Positions 18,465 to 30,656 of a stretch of 64,000 bases of DNA are shown here, in pieces. Position 1 is the stretch's first letter. Each line of letters starts with the position of its first letter. This DNA is from Edaphochlamys debaryana (lineage: Eukaryota; Chlorophyta; Chlorophyceae; Chlamydomonadales). The stretch spans positions 248,001-312,000 of the forward strand of contig JAEHOE010000087.1 of NCBI GenBank assembly GCA_016858145.1, in the 5' to 3' direction. The notes beneath the pieces are model-generated. The model searched no databases and was not told the DNA's origin. It saw only the letters and a list, made by a program, of their open reading frames with translations. The position numbers and the translations under genes were made by a program.

Positions 18465-19251
18465 AGCCGCCTTAGCGGCTCCAACTGCAAACAGCTGCCT
18501 TGACAGCTCACACACAGATGACTCACGCCGCTGCCTTGGCAACGTGCCACCACAGAACCTCCACGGTCCGCTTGACAGGCTATCAACGGCTGCAGAGCGG
18601 CTCAGAAGCCCTCCAGCAGCTCACGACGCTCCTATGCTCTCACACGCCGCCTTAGCGACAACACGCCAGATGCAGATGAAGCAGCTGCCTTAACAGCGTC
18701 TCTACCCACACCAAACTCCTCCTGCCTTAGCAGCCTGGTACGCTGCCACGCACACCCAGCTGCCTTGGCAGCACTCACTACCCTCCGTAGCCGACCGCCT
18801 TGACGGTACGCTAACCCTTGCCTTGCTGGGCCCTTGCCTTGCTGGGCCCTTGCTCACGAGCCCCCGAAGCCTGGCACACGTGCCTTGACACGAAACACGG
18901 CCCTTAAGCCACCGGCCCTAGGTGATCCAGCTAGACTAGTTCACCCGCGCCACAAGCCCTTAGGCCCCTCAGTCGTACAGCGCCCGGTACTCCTCGATGC
19001 TCTGGTTGGGGCGACGGGGCAGGGGCTCGGTGGGCAGGCCGCGGGAGGCCAGGTACATGTTACGGCTGGGAAGACGGTCCTCCGGAAGAGACTTAGCCAT
19101 GGCACGGGCAATGGGAGGATATGTCAGACGCAGTCTTGACTGCACAGGTAGCGCAGCCTTGGTCTGAGCTTGATGTCGCGGATGTCACAAGGCACGTAAC
19201 CGGATGCACGGCCTTGGCCGCTAGATACGGTAGTCGCAAAGGCCTTAGCCT
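18465..19251. other. CCTTRR-loop hairpin cluster, copy A leader
   Basis: Copy of the 9864-10634 cluster. It carries a private 16-bp tandem duplication (CTTGCCTTGCTGGGCC twice, near 18817-18848) not present in the other two leaders. Confidence 0.72.
18969..19100 (-). CDS. 43-codon leader ORF, copy A
   Basis: Identical frame and product to the ORF at 10352-10483. Unknown function. Confidence 0.45.
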   Translation of the reverse strand: MAKSLPEDRLPSRNMYLASRGLPTEPLPRRPNQSIEEYRALYD

Positions 19252-19901
19252 ATCCAATAGCTCTGGCGCTCTGCCGGCGGCTTGCCGCAGAAGCGTGCTT
19301 CTACCCTTCGCGCGCAAGTATCGCGCGCGGTCTGTTCCCAAGCTGGGAAGACGGCGACGTCCAGCAGGCACGCCCTTGCTGACGTCCTCTGACACGTAGA
19401 TCTGGGCCTATCGCCCCCTCGCACGCTCAGCTTACTGGCGGATCGACGGTCGATGGCAAATTCGGCAGGAGCGCACTCAACTCCTTACAGCAGCTACGCA
19501 GCTCTCCTAGCTGCGTGCTCAGCAATAACAGCTTGGTCTGTCCACTACGTAAGCAACACCGGCAAGCAGTACCAGAGAGCTTGGGAACAGACGCCGATGG
19601 CGGCTGTCCCCGCGCCCATTACCCCGCTATCCCCGATCGTACGACACTCTGTCCACCGATGATTGCTCACCCTACCACATTACGCCACTAAGCCTCGACG
19701 CAGCTCCACCGGCTGCGGCGAGCAAGTCTGCTAACGAAATCCCCCGTGGTGCAATTGGGTTCGTGCGGCGCCTACCTGCGTCCGCCGACCCTTCGACTTC
19801 CCGCGACTTCTCCATGCATTTCCCGACACGGCCTCCGGGTACCCCTCCCGGTACCCCTCCGGATACCTTCCAGGCACGGTGACATGCCAGTGCCTGACAG
19901 C

Positions 19902-19946
19902 TGTCACGACCCAGCGTGTCCTATTGACCCCATGATGTCCCTAGCA
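19902..19946 (-). repeat. Terminal repeat 3, shared by copies A and B
   Basis: Identical 45-bp repeat: 5' terminal repeat of copy A and 3' terminal repeat of copy B. A C10 run (19953-19962) is the copy B polypurine tract. Confidence 0.7.
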
Positions 19947-20055
19947 AACGGTCCCCCCCCCCAGCTCCGGCGGCGACGCTGCCGTGGGCTGGAGCGCGGG
20001 TTTAGATAAAGCAAGTGGCAAAGGCTAAAGAATCCCGAAGAGAAAGCTCAAACTC

Positions 20056-22645
20056 TCACACAATCACGGGCTGAATGCCCTCCGAGCGCAGAAAGCCCAG
20101 GCGCCTCGCTCCGGCCGCCATCAGCACGATCCAGACACACGTCACGCATGGCACGACCACCAGTCGGCCTTCCGCAATCCTGGCTCTCAGCCATCCCAGT
20201 CGCGCCCCGTCGCTCTCCTGCAGGTACTCCCAGGAGCACCTCGCCACTACCGCCTCTCTCGCCTGCTCGGCTGCCCCGCCCATGTAGGCGTCGATCACCT
20301 CGGGCGCGCTCTCCATCCAGATAACCCCCATATCAATCCCGTTCTTCTTTGCTTGCTCCAGCGCATGGTGTTCGCAGACCCTTGGGCCTGCGGCGGTTGG
20401 GCCGCGACGCAGTGCGCAGCCCTGCACGCGCAGCCATGCAGCCGCCTCCGGCGTGGTGCCCCATGGGGCATAGACGGTCAGCGCCAGCCCCACGTCGATT
20501 ACGTCCGCCAGGGCCTTGCACTCAGCCTCCGTGGCCTGCGGCGCCCCGGCGCCTCCACTGCGCGCCAGCTCCGCCAACCTTCCCGCCTTGGCGGGATGGT
20601 GCTTTCCTGGCATGGCCGCCGCCAGCTTGCCGGCTGCTCCCGCCGAGTCGGTCTGGTTGGCCGCTCCTGCGGTGCTGCCCGTGGCAGCCGCGGCCTTGGG
20701 CTCGCCCGGCTTGAGCAGACGCGGCCTGAGCTGCGTTAGCGTCACCAGTTCGGAGTCGCCCTTGCCGTACTCGATAAGAAAGTGATGCACGCGCCTGCGC
20801 GTGCCAGCGTAGCTTACTATGCCAGTCTCTCGCTTGTTCCTTGCCTTGCGGCCCTTGCCCTGCCGCATCGCCAACGCTCCTTGGAGCTTCTTCAGGTGGG
20901 GTGGCGGCTCAGCCTTGGTCCGCCGCTCCGCCGCCTTGGCGGCGACTTGGCCCACCGTCACACCCTTGCTTGAGCAGCGCGGGCAGACCCAATTGCCGTC
21001 AGGACTCGCCTCGAGCGCGGGGCTCAGGCAGTACGTGTGCCAGCCCGTGCCGCACGCGTCGCACAGCAGCATCCACTCCTCCGCATCCGGCATGGAGCAT
21101 ACCTCGCAGGCGAGCGTGAGTGGCGGCCTGGCCAGCCTTGGATCGATCTCCGGATCCACGATCGGCATGTGGCATGGGGCCACGTGCGTGACGTGTGCGG
21201 TCACTACTGTGCCGCACTTGCCCTCCAGTACCAGCACGCCTGAGGCCCTGACCTCCGCAACTCGCAGCACCTCGGGGCGCACTTGCGGGTCAAGACTTGT
21301 CTTGGCTGTCGTGTTGCGGTAATACACATAATCTCCTATCTCAAACTTGCGCAGCTTGGGCTCGAGCCCTCCGCCTCGTAGGCGGGCGTAACGCAGCATG
21401 TCACGATGCTGCGCCACCGTCAGGTTGCCCCCAGCGATGGCCATGTGGCGCCGCATGGCGGCTGCCCTCGAGAGCACGGAGCGTGCCGCCGCCTCGGGGT
21501 CATCCAGGCTCAGCTCCGTCTCAAACCTTGGTTTGACAGCCGGGGGAATCACAGGGTCCACTGCGTGAATCAGAGTGTACGGGCAGAGCTTGGTGGCTGC
21601 CTGCGTTGAGCAGTTGTAGCCCAACATGATGGCAGGCAGGCGCTCGTCCCAGTCGTTGAGACCGCCTGCCGCTTGGGCGAGCTTGGTCAGGGCCGACTTG
21701 CAGCTCTGAACAGCTCGCTCGCTCAGCCCGTTGGCCTGGGGGTGCTCGGCTGAGGTCTGCCTGTGGTCAATCAGCGCCTCGGCCAACAGCGCGGCGAACT
21801 GCCCCTTCCACTCGCCGCCTTGGTCCGAGCACACCTCGGCACATGCGCCGTAGCGCCCCAGCACGTGATGCGAAAAGGCGAAGGCCGTGACCGCCGCCTT
21901 CTTGCTGGGAATCGGAATCAGAATAACGTACTTGCTGAAGTGTTCCACGCACACCATGCAGTAGCGGTTGCCATGCACGGTCTTGTTGAAGGGGCCGCAC
22001 AGGTCCACGCCCCAGCGGTAGAACAGGCCCCCGATGGGAAGAGGGTTCAGCACGCCGGGCCTGCCGCTAAATTGTGCCCGCAGCTTGTCGCATGCGGCGC
22101 AGTGCTTGACGGCCGTGGCCGTGTCTTCCTTGATGCCGCGCCACCAGTAGCTGTGAAGCAGCAGCGCCAAGGTGCGCCTCACGCCCCAGTGCCCTGTCTG
22201 CTCGTGCACCCTGCGCACCAGCTCGCCTCGCTCGGCGGGCGGTGGCACTATGCGGGTCTTGCCATCGAGCGACACGGTGTGCAGCTTGCCCGCAAGCCAC
22301 CTGTAGTGGTGGGCGCGCTTGCGGATGCGAGCTTGCTCGCCCTCACTCATGCCCGTGGGCATCTGTCCTGTCTTAACGAACTCCAAGGTTGCATCATCAT
22401 CCCAAATGTCGCCGTACGGCGCTGACGCTGGCGGTGACTCGCTGTCCAGGGCGCCGCTCGCCAGGACGCACAAGGGGCTGGCGTCCGGGGCCCAGCCGCA
22501 AGCGAACGCCGCCGCCACGCCGTCTGACGCGCCTGAGGCTGACGCCACCAGCGCGGCTGGCGCTTGCGCCGGAAGTGCCTGTGGCACATCATCCGCCAAC
22601 ACCCGCGCCATACTTAGCACGCCCGCCAGGCAGGTGACGTCAGCG
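20056..22645 (-). pseudogene. Integrase-PHD part, copy B (cut by insertion)
   Basis: Same domains as 11438-14161: H2C2 zinc region, DDE integrase core, PHD finger and the unknown C-terminal region ending IQPVIV. The upstream end is broken where the 1697-bp element inserted, between GACGTCAGCG and GCCGCCGCC. Differs from copy A by scattered substitutions only, for example AHHYRWL in place of AHRYRWL near 22306. Confidence 0.88.
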
Positions 22646-24342
22646 TGCCCTATCAGAAAGCGTCAGCACCCTAAGAGCGTAGCTACCACAAAATTTTTGC
22701 GTTGGTGGAGGGTGGTGGGCTTGCCATGGACCGTTGCTGCTGGGCTAGCTTAGCTCTCAAGACCGTGGGGTCGGGTGTCGACGTGCGATGGGGCTCAGGT
22801 CGCACGGACGGGATAGGTTTGCAGCGGAAGTCTTTGCTTCTGAGATACGATGGGGCTCAGGTCGTACGCTCAGGTATCACCACAGCAGATGTCCAGCTGT
22901 GGGTTTATGGGCTTCGCCTCACGAAGGTGTCTTGTTTAGAGGCCGTCCCTCACGAAGGTGTCTTGTTTGACCTGCCCAACGAAGGGGAGCGGCTAAGTGG
23001 GGGTTGAGTGTGTAATGTACTTGAAGCCTTGATGAAGGCTGGAGGGAAGGGGTGGAAGGGAGAGGGGGAAGGAAGGAAGGGGCGGAAGGGCGGACTGGCG
23101 AGGAGGGCCGCAGATGGCGCTCGCCTCCGCTCGCGCCTAAGACAGGGGCCTTCGGGCGCAGACAGGCCTTAGCTCTATAGGAGCAGAGGGCTGCAAGCAC
23201 TGACTCGTGTGAGCCAGCGGCAATCGGGCAGCGTAATGCCTAGGATTGCCTAGCTGTATTACGGGCCTTGGCTGGGTTGGCGAAGGGCCGTGGGGGCGAC
23301 GGGGCGTGTCGCAGGCCGGGATAAGTCGGGCAGCGTACCGCCCTGCATTTCCGGCAGAGGATTAGATGAGCACACTAGAGTACTCGACTCGAGGCTCGTG
23401 CACTGAGGGTGCGCGGGCCACCGGGAGAGGGGAGGGGCAAGAGGGGAAGGAAGGGCACTGCTGCGCTGCGCCGAGGCTAAGCGTGCAGGTGCCGAGGCCC
23501 AGAGGGCTATCCGCCTAACTCCGTCGGGGTCGGGGCTCGTAAGGGATGTCTATCACGCTTACAAGAATAACCGACCAATTGATTCTGCTGTCGTGCTACT
23601 CCAGTCGACTAGCTCAAGTCTTGCTTGATTATGCTTGTCCGGGGTATGGGTTCACCGCCTAGTCCGTGCTCTGCGTACTCCAGCCGACCTACTTGATCTT
23701 CAGTCCGGGGTATACCCAAATGGCAGCCCGCGTCCGCCTTAAGTACCCTCCCCGCAGGCCACCCAGGCCAGCTTCGGCCAGCCTCTCAGGCCGCTCCCAC
23801 GTGCCTTCCCTTGCCTCCTTCCCAGGCCACACATTGCCGTCTGCCACTACTCAACCTTGGGCTACTTGCTTTCAGCCCCTCGCGTGCCTTCCTCCTCTTC
23901 CCCCAGCCCTTCACATGCCTTCCTCCACTTCCCCTGGCCCTTCACGTGCCTTCCCCCGGTTCCCCTGGGGCCCCCACGTGCCATCCCTCGAATCCCTTCA
24001 GGCCGTGCGCCTCTGTACACCACTATTCCACTCGCAGGCCGCCCACTTCCCACTTTCCTCCAGGTGCCGGGCCAAACGCCATCACATGCCCCTCATGCCT
24101 CGCCCGTGGCCTTCCCTCCACGCCGCGCCGGATACTCTCCATCGCCAAAGATACACCTTCCGTTAATACTTCTCCGTACATTTAGGATACGTCTACTGGA
24201 TACTGCGCCGACGGATAGATATTTGTGGATACATATGTACGGTATCCTGGCAGAACCCCGGGAACCCTGCCGCTCAGTATGCGGCAGCCCTCATTCACAG
24301 CGTGTCTACCCTGTCAGCGGGTCCACCCTCTCAGGCAGGGCA
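22646..24342 (+). mobile_element. 1697-bp LTR-like insertion in copy B
   Basis: Starts TGCCCT and ends AGGGCA (perfect 6-bp inverted ends, TG...CA), flanked by a 4-bp duplication AGCG (22642-22645 and 24343-24346). Copy A shows the uninterrupted site. These features fit a solo LTR of another retroelement; a non-autonomous element is the alternative. It has TGTAA at 23011-23015 as a possible polyadenylation signal, which sets the suggested plus orientation; two 20-bp direct repeats (22918-22937, 22949-22968); a GATGGGGCTCAGGTCG repeat pair near 22786 and 22849; a purine-rich stretch near 23035-23105; and degenerate C/T-rich repeats around CACGTGCCTTCC at 23795-24000. No credible protein. Confidence 0.75.
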
Positions 24343-27300
24343 AGCGGCCGCCGCCAGCAGGGCGCGCCGCTCCGCCTCAGGCAGGCTTGCCGTAACGCCG
24401 GGTGAGAAGCCCTTGAGCAGCTCACACTCGTCCGGCGTTGGCGGGGTGAACTTTTGCTTCTCGACATCGTACACTGGGCATGCGCTTGTTGCCTCAAGCG
24501 CCTCCAGGTTGGCGCCTATCGCGCCCGCCAGGACAGCCCGTGCGGGCTGTCCCTCACTCTCGGAAGGGTAGTACGGCGGCCGCACGTTGCGGCGCGCCGC
24601 CGCCATCCGTCGGCCTTGGCCGATTGCATCTTGTGCACTGAAGCGCGCCGGCCTGACTGCCGACGCTATGGTCTCTCGCAGACCGCACGGCTCGGAGAGG
24701 TTCGTCCAGAACCGGTACACCTGGTGCACGCCCGAGCCGAAGAGGGCCGAGTCCGCCACCAGCGGGGAACCCCACGCCTCATGCAGCCTGCTCTCCGAAT
24801 TCCGCTGCTCGACAGGCGGGGTGGGCCCTGACGCAGCCGTGGTGCCGCACAGGAAGGCCACCCTATCGGCGCCCAGCGCCTGCTGCGCCCCGCCCACCAG
24901 CCTCAGCACGGCCTCTTGAGCCGTCGTGTCACCCCGCGCCCAGAACGCCACAACAAGCAGCGGCGCCCCGTCTGGCACTGAGGCTAGCAGCCTCGGGGTT
25001 GTGAGCTTGCTCACATCATCGTTCAACAGCAACAGCGCCTGCCCCGCCGCCGTGGCGGTGAACAGGTCCGGGTGCAGCCGCGCCAGCTCAGGCAGGCGGG
25101 CCAGCACCGCCCCATGTGCGGGTGCTGAGGAGTCAGCGTACACGTAGCGCTGCACAGGCAGCCCCGCACGCAGACACGCCTCAAGCCCTGGCGCCAGCCC
25201 TCCGTAAAGCTCGGCGACGACCGCGCCTTGGCGCATGGCAGAGTCGTGCCACCGTGCCGCCTGAAGCATGGCGGGCGCATGGGTCGGCGGCGCGGTGGTT
25301 GGTGCACCATCCTGCCGCAGCCTCCTCTTGCGTGCCGCCCGCCACTCCAGCGCATCATTCCGCAGCTTGCTGCGCTCAGCCCGGACCTCCTCCACCTCAT
25401 CCTTCGGCGGGGGAATCCTGGCCTCAAACGCCCAACCGTTCCATCCGTCCAACGCCCCACTTGAGTCAGGCGCGTAGGCGTCTATGAAGGGCGCGGCCTT
25501 AGCCGCGGTAGCAAGCGCCACGTTGAGCACCTCACACGCCGTAGCGCTTGAGTTCACCACTCCAGAGTGGGCCGGCGTGGTTCCAGCAAACCCGCCTGGC
25601 TCATCCTCCTCGTCCAGTCTGGCGCCTGACACGTCCTCCGAGCTTGCTCGGGGGTTGCGTGACAGCCCGTCCGCATTTTGGTGCTTGGCGCCCGCACGAT
25701 GCTCAACAACAAAATTATACTCTTGCAACACCAGCGCAAAGCGCGCATACTGCCCCGTGAGGCCCTCAGAACTCATCAAGTAAAGCAGCGGGCGGTGGTC
25801 TGTCACGATCTTGAAGGGAACGTCCGTGCCAATCAGGTGGTGTCGGAACATCTTAACAGCCCACACGACCGCTAACATCTCCCCCTTGTACGAAGCATAG
25901 TTTGCCTCATGCTTGTTCAGGGAACGACTTATGCACGCGCACATGTACTCTCTCCCGTCAGCCCCCACCTGGCCCAGCACGGCAGCTATGCCACGGTTAG
26001 AGAAATCGGTGTGCAAAACCAACTGACGTGAGTAATCAATGTGCTTCAACACCAAATCAGGTTGCGTGAATATCTCCTTGATCTTGCGCAGGCCGTGGCG
26101 CTGCACCATCTCCTCTGTTATGAGGCTGATGGAGGCGCTGTGGTCTCGCAGGGAGTCGGGCGCACAGCTTGCCTCGCCGTCGCCGCCGCCCCCGCTGCCG
26201 TGGCCTCCGCCGCCTCCCTTGCGGCGGATGAGGATGGCCCCCGGCTCGTAGTAGAACATGTACGGGTTCTCCTCGAAGTAGGCCTTGGCCTCAGCGTTGC
26301 CCTCCAAGAGCTGCTCACGCTCCTGATCAGACATGTTGAAGATGGAGGTGTAGGCCTTGGCCGGGTGGGTGACGCAGTAGGCAGGGCCCGTCTCGTTGCG
26401 GTGCACATAGACCTGCGCCCCTCCGCCCCCTGGCCTCGCCTTGGCGCTGGCCAGCGCGGCGCTGCCCTGCGCCGCGGCGCACTGCAGCTTGCTGAACACC
26501 TCCTCCTGAAGTGCGCTCAAGGAGCTGCTCGCCCCTAGCGACACCGTGCTGTCGAGGTCCAGCACCAGCTGGAGCCGTGCCGCGGGCTCCCCGCTCGGTG
26601 CAGCACCCTTGGGTGCGGGTGAGGCGCGTTCCGGCGGCGCCTCGTAACGCTGCTGCGGAATTGCCGCCACCTGGAAGCCGATGGGCGCCGGCTGCTGCTT
26701 GAGCGTGGCCAGCGCGTGCGCCCCCGCCTCCGTCAGCCCTGCGGCGTGCGCCGCCGCCAGCGCGCACGTCGCCCTGCTGCTTGCGGAGAACTCCTCTGTG
26801 TCGGCGGCGTGCACTGCCGCCGCGTGAGCCTCCGAATCGTACAGCTCCTCATCGTACTCGTCCTCAGCCCCAGCGTCCGCCGCCGTGGCGGCTGCTGCGT
26901 GCTGGTTGGCGGTGGTGGTGGCCAAGGCCGCCAGAGCCTTGCTCACTTGGGCCAGCTGCTCCTGCAGCGACGTGACTGCGGCCGCCTGCTGCGTGCCGCC
27001 GCCGCCGCCAGCTCCACCGCCGCCACCGCCCCCGCCCCGCCGCTTTTTCTCATACTCGGCGAGGTTGTGGTCGAACTTGTCCTTGAGCGGGCCGGGTGGC
27101 GGCGCGTAGTTGCGCGGGGCGAACTCGGGGTTCTGGATGAAGCAGATCCTCCCGTGCCAGCGCCCGCACTCGTCGCACTTGTTGACGCCCGCGGGGCGGC
27201 TTGCCGTGCCTCCGCCGGCCCTGTTGCCGCCTCCGCCGCTGCTGCCGCCAGCGCCTTGGCGCTTCTGCTGCTCCGCCTGCCACTTGGTTGCGGGCGGCGG

Positions 27301-28362
27301 GGCCTGCGCAGAGACCAGCGCTGCTTGCAGCTGCTCAATCTGCTTGACCAGCGCGGACACGCTCTCTGCCGCGCCGGTCACGAGCGCAGGCCTGCCAGAC
27401 TTGATCTGCCTGCACCTCTCCGTGGGGTGCGAGCTGTTGGCACCGTGCACCGTGCAGAAGAACCTGCCCTGCTTGGCGGGGGCCGCTGGTTGCGCCGCGG
27501 CGGGCGCCTTGGCGCCGCCTGCGGGCTTGCCCGCCTTGGACCCTCCCGCGGCGCCCTCCTCCGTCGCCGCCGCCGCTTGGGCAAACCTCAAGTTGTCCCA
27601 GTAGTTGTTGGCGTCAACCGCCATCTCGTCCAGCTTGCCGTACCAGTCCGTCTCCGGCACCCGCCGCCAGATCGGTCCCAGGTCGTTGCGGACTTCGGGA
27701 ATCAGGCGGTTGAAGTAGTTGCGGGCGAACGTGGTCTTGCCGATGTCCAGGTACGGCTCGTACCTTCGCGCTTGCGCGAGGTAGCTTGACGGCGACATCT
27801 CCATGGTCTGCTTCAGCTTCTCATACGCCAGCCGGTAGTTGGCTTTCCGCTCCGGCTCGAAGTGTGTTCGTACCGCATCACAGTAGTACTCCCATAGCGC
27901 CTTGCCGTGCAGGTTGGCGGCTGCGTTGCCCGGCTTGGCCTGCAGCCATGCGGTGGCCTTAGCCACGAGCGTGCTCTCGCGCGAGTTGTGCCAGTGCTCA
28001 AACTCGCTCTCGGAGATGGGGATCTTGTCCAGCATGTACTCGACCTCGGCCACCGGGATTTTGTCTAGGTCCCAGTTGCCCTGTCTTCTGACCTTAGTCA
28101 GCTCACGGTCTCCGTGCGACGTGAAGTCTGGTACGGAGGAGAAGCGGAACGGTTCCATGCGCTGCCGCCTCCGTTCCTCATCAGAGGAGCGAGACGGATA
28201 GTCGTCGTCCATCTCGTTCCACCAGCTGTTTGCTGCAGGCCGTGGCCTGACCGGTGCCTGCTGCCGCTGGCCTTGGCCTGATTGTGGCGGCGCTGGCACC
28301 TGGGGGACGGTTACGAGGGCAGCAGCTCCGGCAGCAAGCGCGTTTAGTGCAGGCTGCAACAC
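24343..28362 (-). pseudogene. Gag-PR remnant-RNase H-methyltransferase-like part, copy B (cut by insertion)
   Basis: Colinear with 13996-18042 and carrying the same domains, the same RT deletion, the same DHSAS protease motif and the same altered methyltransferase motif (VVAFWARGD). It keeps the base missing from copy A near 24472, so gag and integrase are in one frame up to the insertion at 24343. Differences from copy A are few and mostly CpG transitions. Confidence 0.88.
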
Positions 28363-28698
28363 GAACTGCTCTGTCTCCCCACTGTCCTCTGCCTCGGCCT
28401 CGCCGTGCCCTTGGTCAAGGGCCTGCCCCTCTCCGCTTCCCTCTGCTGCTGCCGCTGCGCCTCCCGCTGCAGCAGTTGCTCGTGCAGCCCGGCTAGCTGC
28501 TTGTTCAGCCCGTCTATGGACGAAACCTCCTCACCGAGCCCCTCTCTATCCGCTGCACCTGGCTGTTGGACTGACGGCGCCGGGCGAAAGCTAGCACCCG
28601 ACCGAGTCTGCCCGGCCCTGTGCTGACTGCCCTGAATGGACCCCTCCTTAGATCCCGTTGGCTGCAGACCCTCGATCCCCCGCGACCCACGCTGCGAC
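28345..28698 (-). CDS. Leader coiled-coil frame, copy B
   Basis: Equivalent of 9423-9776. The TTG at its far end is changed (CTGCGACG in place of CTGCAACG on the plus strand), so any start must be elsewhere. Coiled-coil segment intact. Confidence 0.35.
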
Positions 28699-28784
28699 GT
28701 TGAGCGCTGAGGATGAGGAGTTGGAAGAGGCGTCAGGAACGGGAGAGGCTCGATTGGATCCAGTGGGACTTAACAACTTGAACC

Positions 28785-29555
28785 AGCCGCCTTAGCGGCT
28801 CCAACTGCAAACAGCTGCCTTGACAGCTCACACACAGATGACTCACGCCGCTGCCTTGGCAACGTGCCACCACAGAACCTCCACGGTCCGCTTGACAGGC
28901 TATCAACGGCTGCAGAGCGGCTCAGAAGCCCTCCAGCAGCTCACGACGCTCCTATGCTCTCACACGCCGCCTTAGCGACAACACGCCAGATGCAGATGAA
29001 GCAGCTGCCTTAACAGCGTCTCTACCCACACCAAACTCCTCCTGCCTTAGCAGCCTGGTACGCTGCCACGCACACCCAGCTGCCTTGGCAGCACTCACTA
29101 CCCTCCGTAGCCGACCGCCTTGACGGTACGCTAACCCTTGCCTTGCTGGGCCCTTGCTCACGAGCCCCCGAAGCCTGGCACACGTGCCTTGACACGAAAC
29201 ACGGCCCTTAAGCCACCGGCCCTAGGTGATCCAGCTAGACTAGTTCACCCGCGCCACAAGCCCTTAGGCCCCTCAGTCGTACAGCGCCCGGTACTCCTCG
29301 ATGCTCTGGTTGGGGCGACGGGGCAGGGGCTCGGTGGGCAGGCCGCGGGAGGCCAGGTACATGTTACGGCTGGGAAGACGGTCCTCCGGAAGAGACTTAG
29401 CCATGGCACGGGCAATGGGAGGATATGTCAGACGCAGTCTTGACTGCACAGGTAGCGCAGCCTTGGTCTGAGCTTGATGTCGCGGATGTCACAAGGCACG
29501 TAACCGGATGCACGGCCTTGGCCGCTAGATACGGTAGTCGCAAAGGCCTTAGCCT
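28785..29555. other. CCTTRR-loop hairpin cluster, copy B leader
   Basis: Third copy of the hairpin cluster described at 9864-10634. Confidence 0.72.
29273..29404 (-). CDS. 43-codon leader ORF, copy B
   Basis: Identical to the ORFs at 10352-10483 and 18969-19100. Unknown product. Confidence 0.45.
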   Translation of the reverse strand: MAKSLPEDRLPSRNMYLASRGLPTEPLPRRPNQSIEEYRALYD

Positions 29556-30205
29556 ATCCAATAGCTCTGGCGCTCTGCCGGCGGCTTGCCGCAGAAGCGT
29601 GCTTCTACCCTTCGCGCGCAAGTATCGCGCGCGGTCTGTTCCCAAGCTGGGAAGACGGCGACGTCCAGCAGGCACGCCCTTGCTGACGTCCTCTGACACG
29701 TAGATCTGGGCCTATCGCCCCCTCGCACGCTCAGCTTACTGGCGGATCGACGGTCGATGGCAAATTCGGCAGGAGCGCACTCAACTCCTTACAGCAGCTA
29801 CGCAGCTCTCCTAGCTGCGTGCTCAGCAATAACAGCTTGGTCTGTCCACTACGTAAGCAACACCGGCAAGCAGTACCAGAGAGCTTGGGAACAGACGCCG
29901 ATGGCGGCTGTCCCCGCGCCCATTACCCCGCTATCCCCGATCGTACGACACTCTGTCCACCGATGATTGCTCACCCTACCACATTACGCCACTAAGCCTC
30001 GACGCAGCTCCACCGGCTGCGGCGAGCAAGTCTGCTAACGAAATCCCCCGTGGTGCAATTGGGTTCGTGCGGCGCCTACCTGCGTCCGCCGACCCTTCGA
30101 CTTCCCGCGACTTCTCCATGCATTTCCCGACACGGCCTCCGGGTACCCCTCCCGGTACCCCTCCGGATACCTTCCAGGCACGGTGACATGCCAGTGCCTG
30201 ACAGC

Positions 30206-30250
30206 TGTCACGACCCAGCGTGTCCTATTGACCCCATGATGTCCCTAGCA
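30206..30250 (-). repeat. Terminal repeat 4, right end of copy B
   Basis: Identical 45-bp repeat, 5' terminal repeat of copy B. It is followed by a C9 tract (30257-30265) and the pol end of another, truncated copy. Confidence 0.7.
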
Positions 30251-30656
30251 AACGGTCCCCCCCCCAGCTCCGGCGGCGACGCTGCCGTGGGCTGGAGCGC
30301 GGGTTTAGATAAAGCAAGTGGCAAAGGCTAAAGAATCCCGAAGAGAAAGCTCAAACTCTCACACAATCACGGGCTGAATGCCCTCCGAGCGCAGAAAGCC
30401 CAGGCGCCTCGCTCCAGCCGCCATCAGCACGATCCAGACACACGTCACGCATGGCACGACCACCAGTCGGCCTTCCGCAATCCTGGCTCTCAGCCATCCC
30501 AGTCGCGCCCCGTCGCTCTCCTGCAGGTACTCCCAGGAGCACCTCGCCACTACCGCCTCTCTCGCCTGCTCGGCTGCCCCGCCCATGTAGGCGTCGATCA
30601 CCTCGGGCGCGCTCTCCATCCAGATAACCCCCATATCAATCCCGTTCTTCTTTGCT
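30251..30656 (-). pseudogene. C-terminal pol fragment of a fourth element copy
   Basis: The last about 100 codons of the PHD-downstream region (KKNGIDMGVIWMESAPEV... to IQPVIV, 30359-30655) plus the 3' segment and polypurine tract. The frame is broken at 30656, where the sequence changes to composite-unit flank at a shared TTGCTT; a chimeric minus-strand frame crosses the junction and has no meaning. Confidence 0.85.

Larger units (their letters stand above)
11285..19946 (-). mobile_element. Ty3/Gypsy-like element, copy A (RT-less)
   Basis: Element of about 8.7 kb on the minus strand: 5' terminal repeat (19902-19946), leader (18043-19901), gag/protease remnant/RNase H/methyltransferase-like frame (13996-18042), integrase-PHD frame (11438-14161), polypurine tract and 3' terminal repeat (11285-11329). 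No reverse transcriptase is encoded. Both terminal repeats are shared with neighbouring copies, so there is no target duplication to read. PHD-bearing Gypsy elements such as REM1 are known from Chlamydomonas; identity to REM1 cannot be claimed. Confidence 0.88.
19902..30250 (-). mobile_element. Ty3/Gypsy-like element, copy B, interrupted by an insertion
   Basis: Same structure as copy A: 5' terminal repeat 30206-30250, leader 28363-30205, polyprotein 28362 down to 20056, 3' terminal repeat 19902-19946. The polyprotein frame is split at 22645/24343 by a 1697-bp insertion with a 4-bp duplication. Without the insertion, gag through PHD would be one frame of about 2,200 codons with no frameshift, so copy B shows the ancestral single-ORF arrangement. 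Confidence 0.88.

Noticed and set aside
19880..19901. tRNA primer-binding site next to the terminal repeat
   Set aside because: No TGG-initial match directly adjacent; a TGGCATG lies about 14 bases in, too far for a confident call.
11285..19946. Identifying the element as REM1 of Chlamydomonas
   Set aside because: A shared PHD finger is not enough; terminal repeats and domain order could not be compared here.
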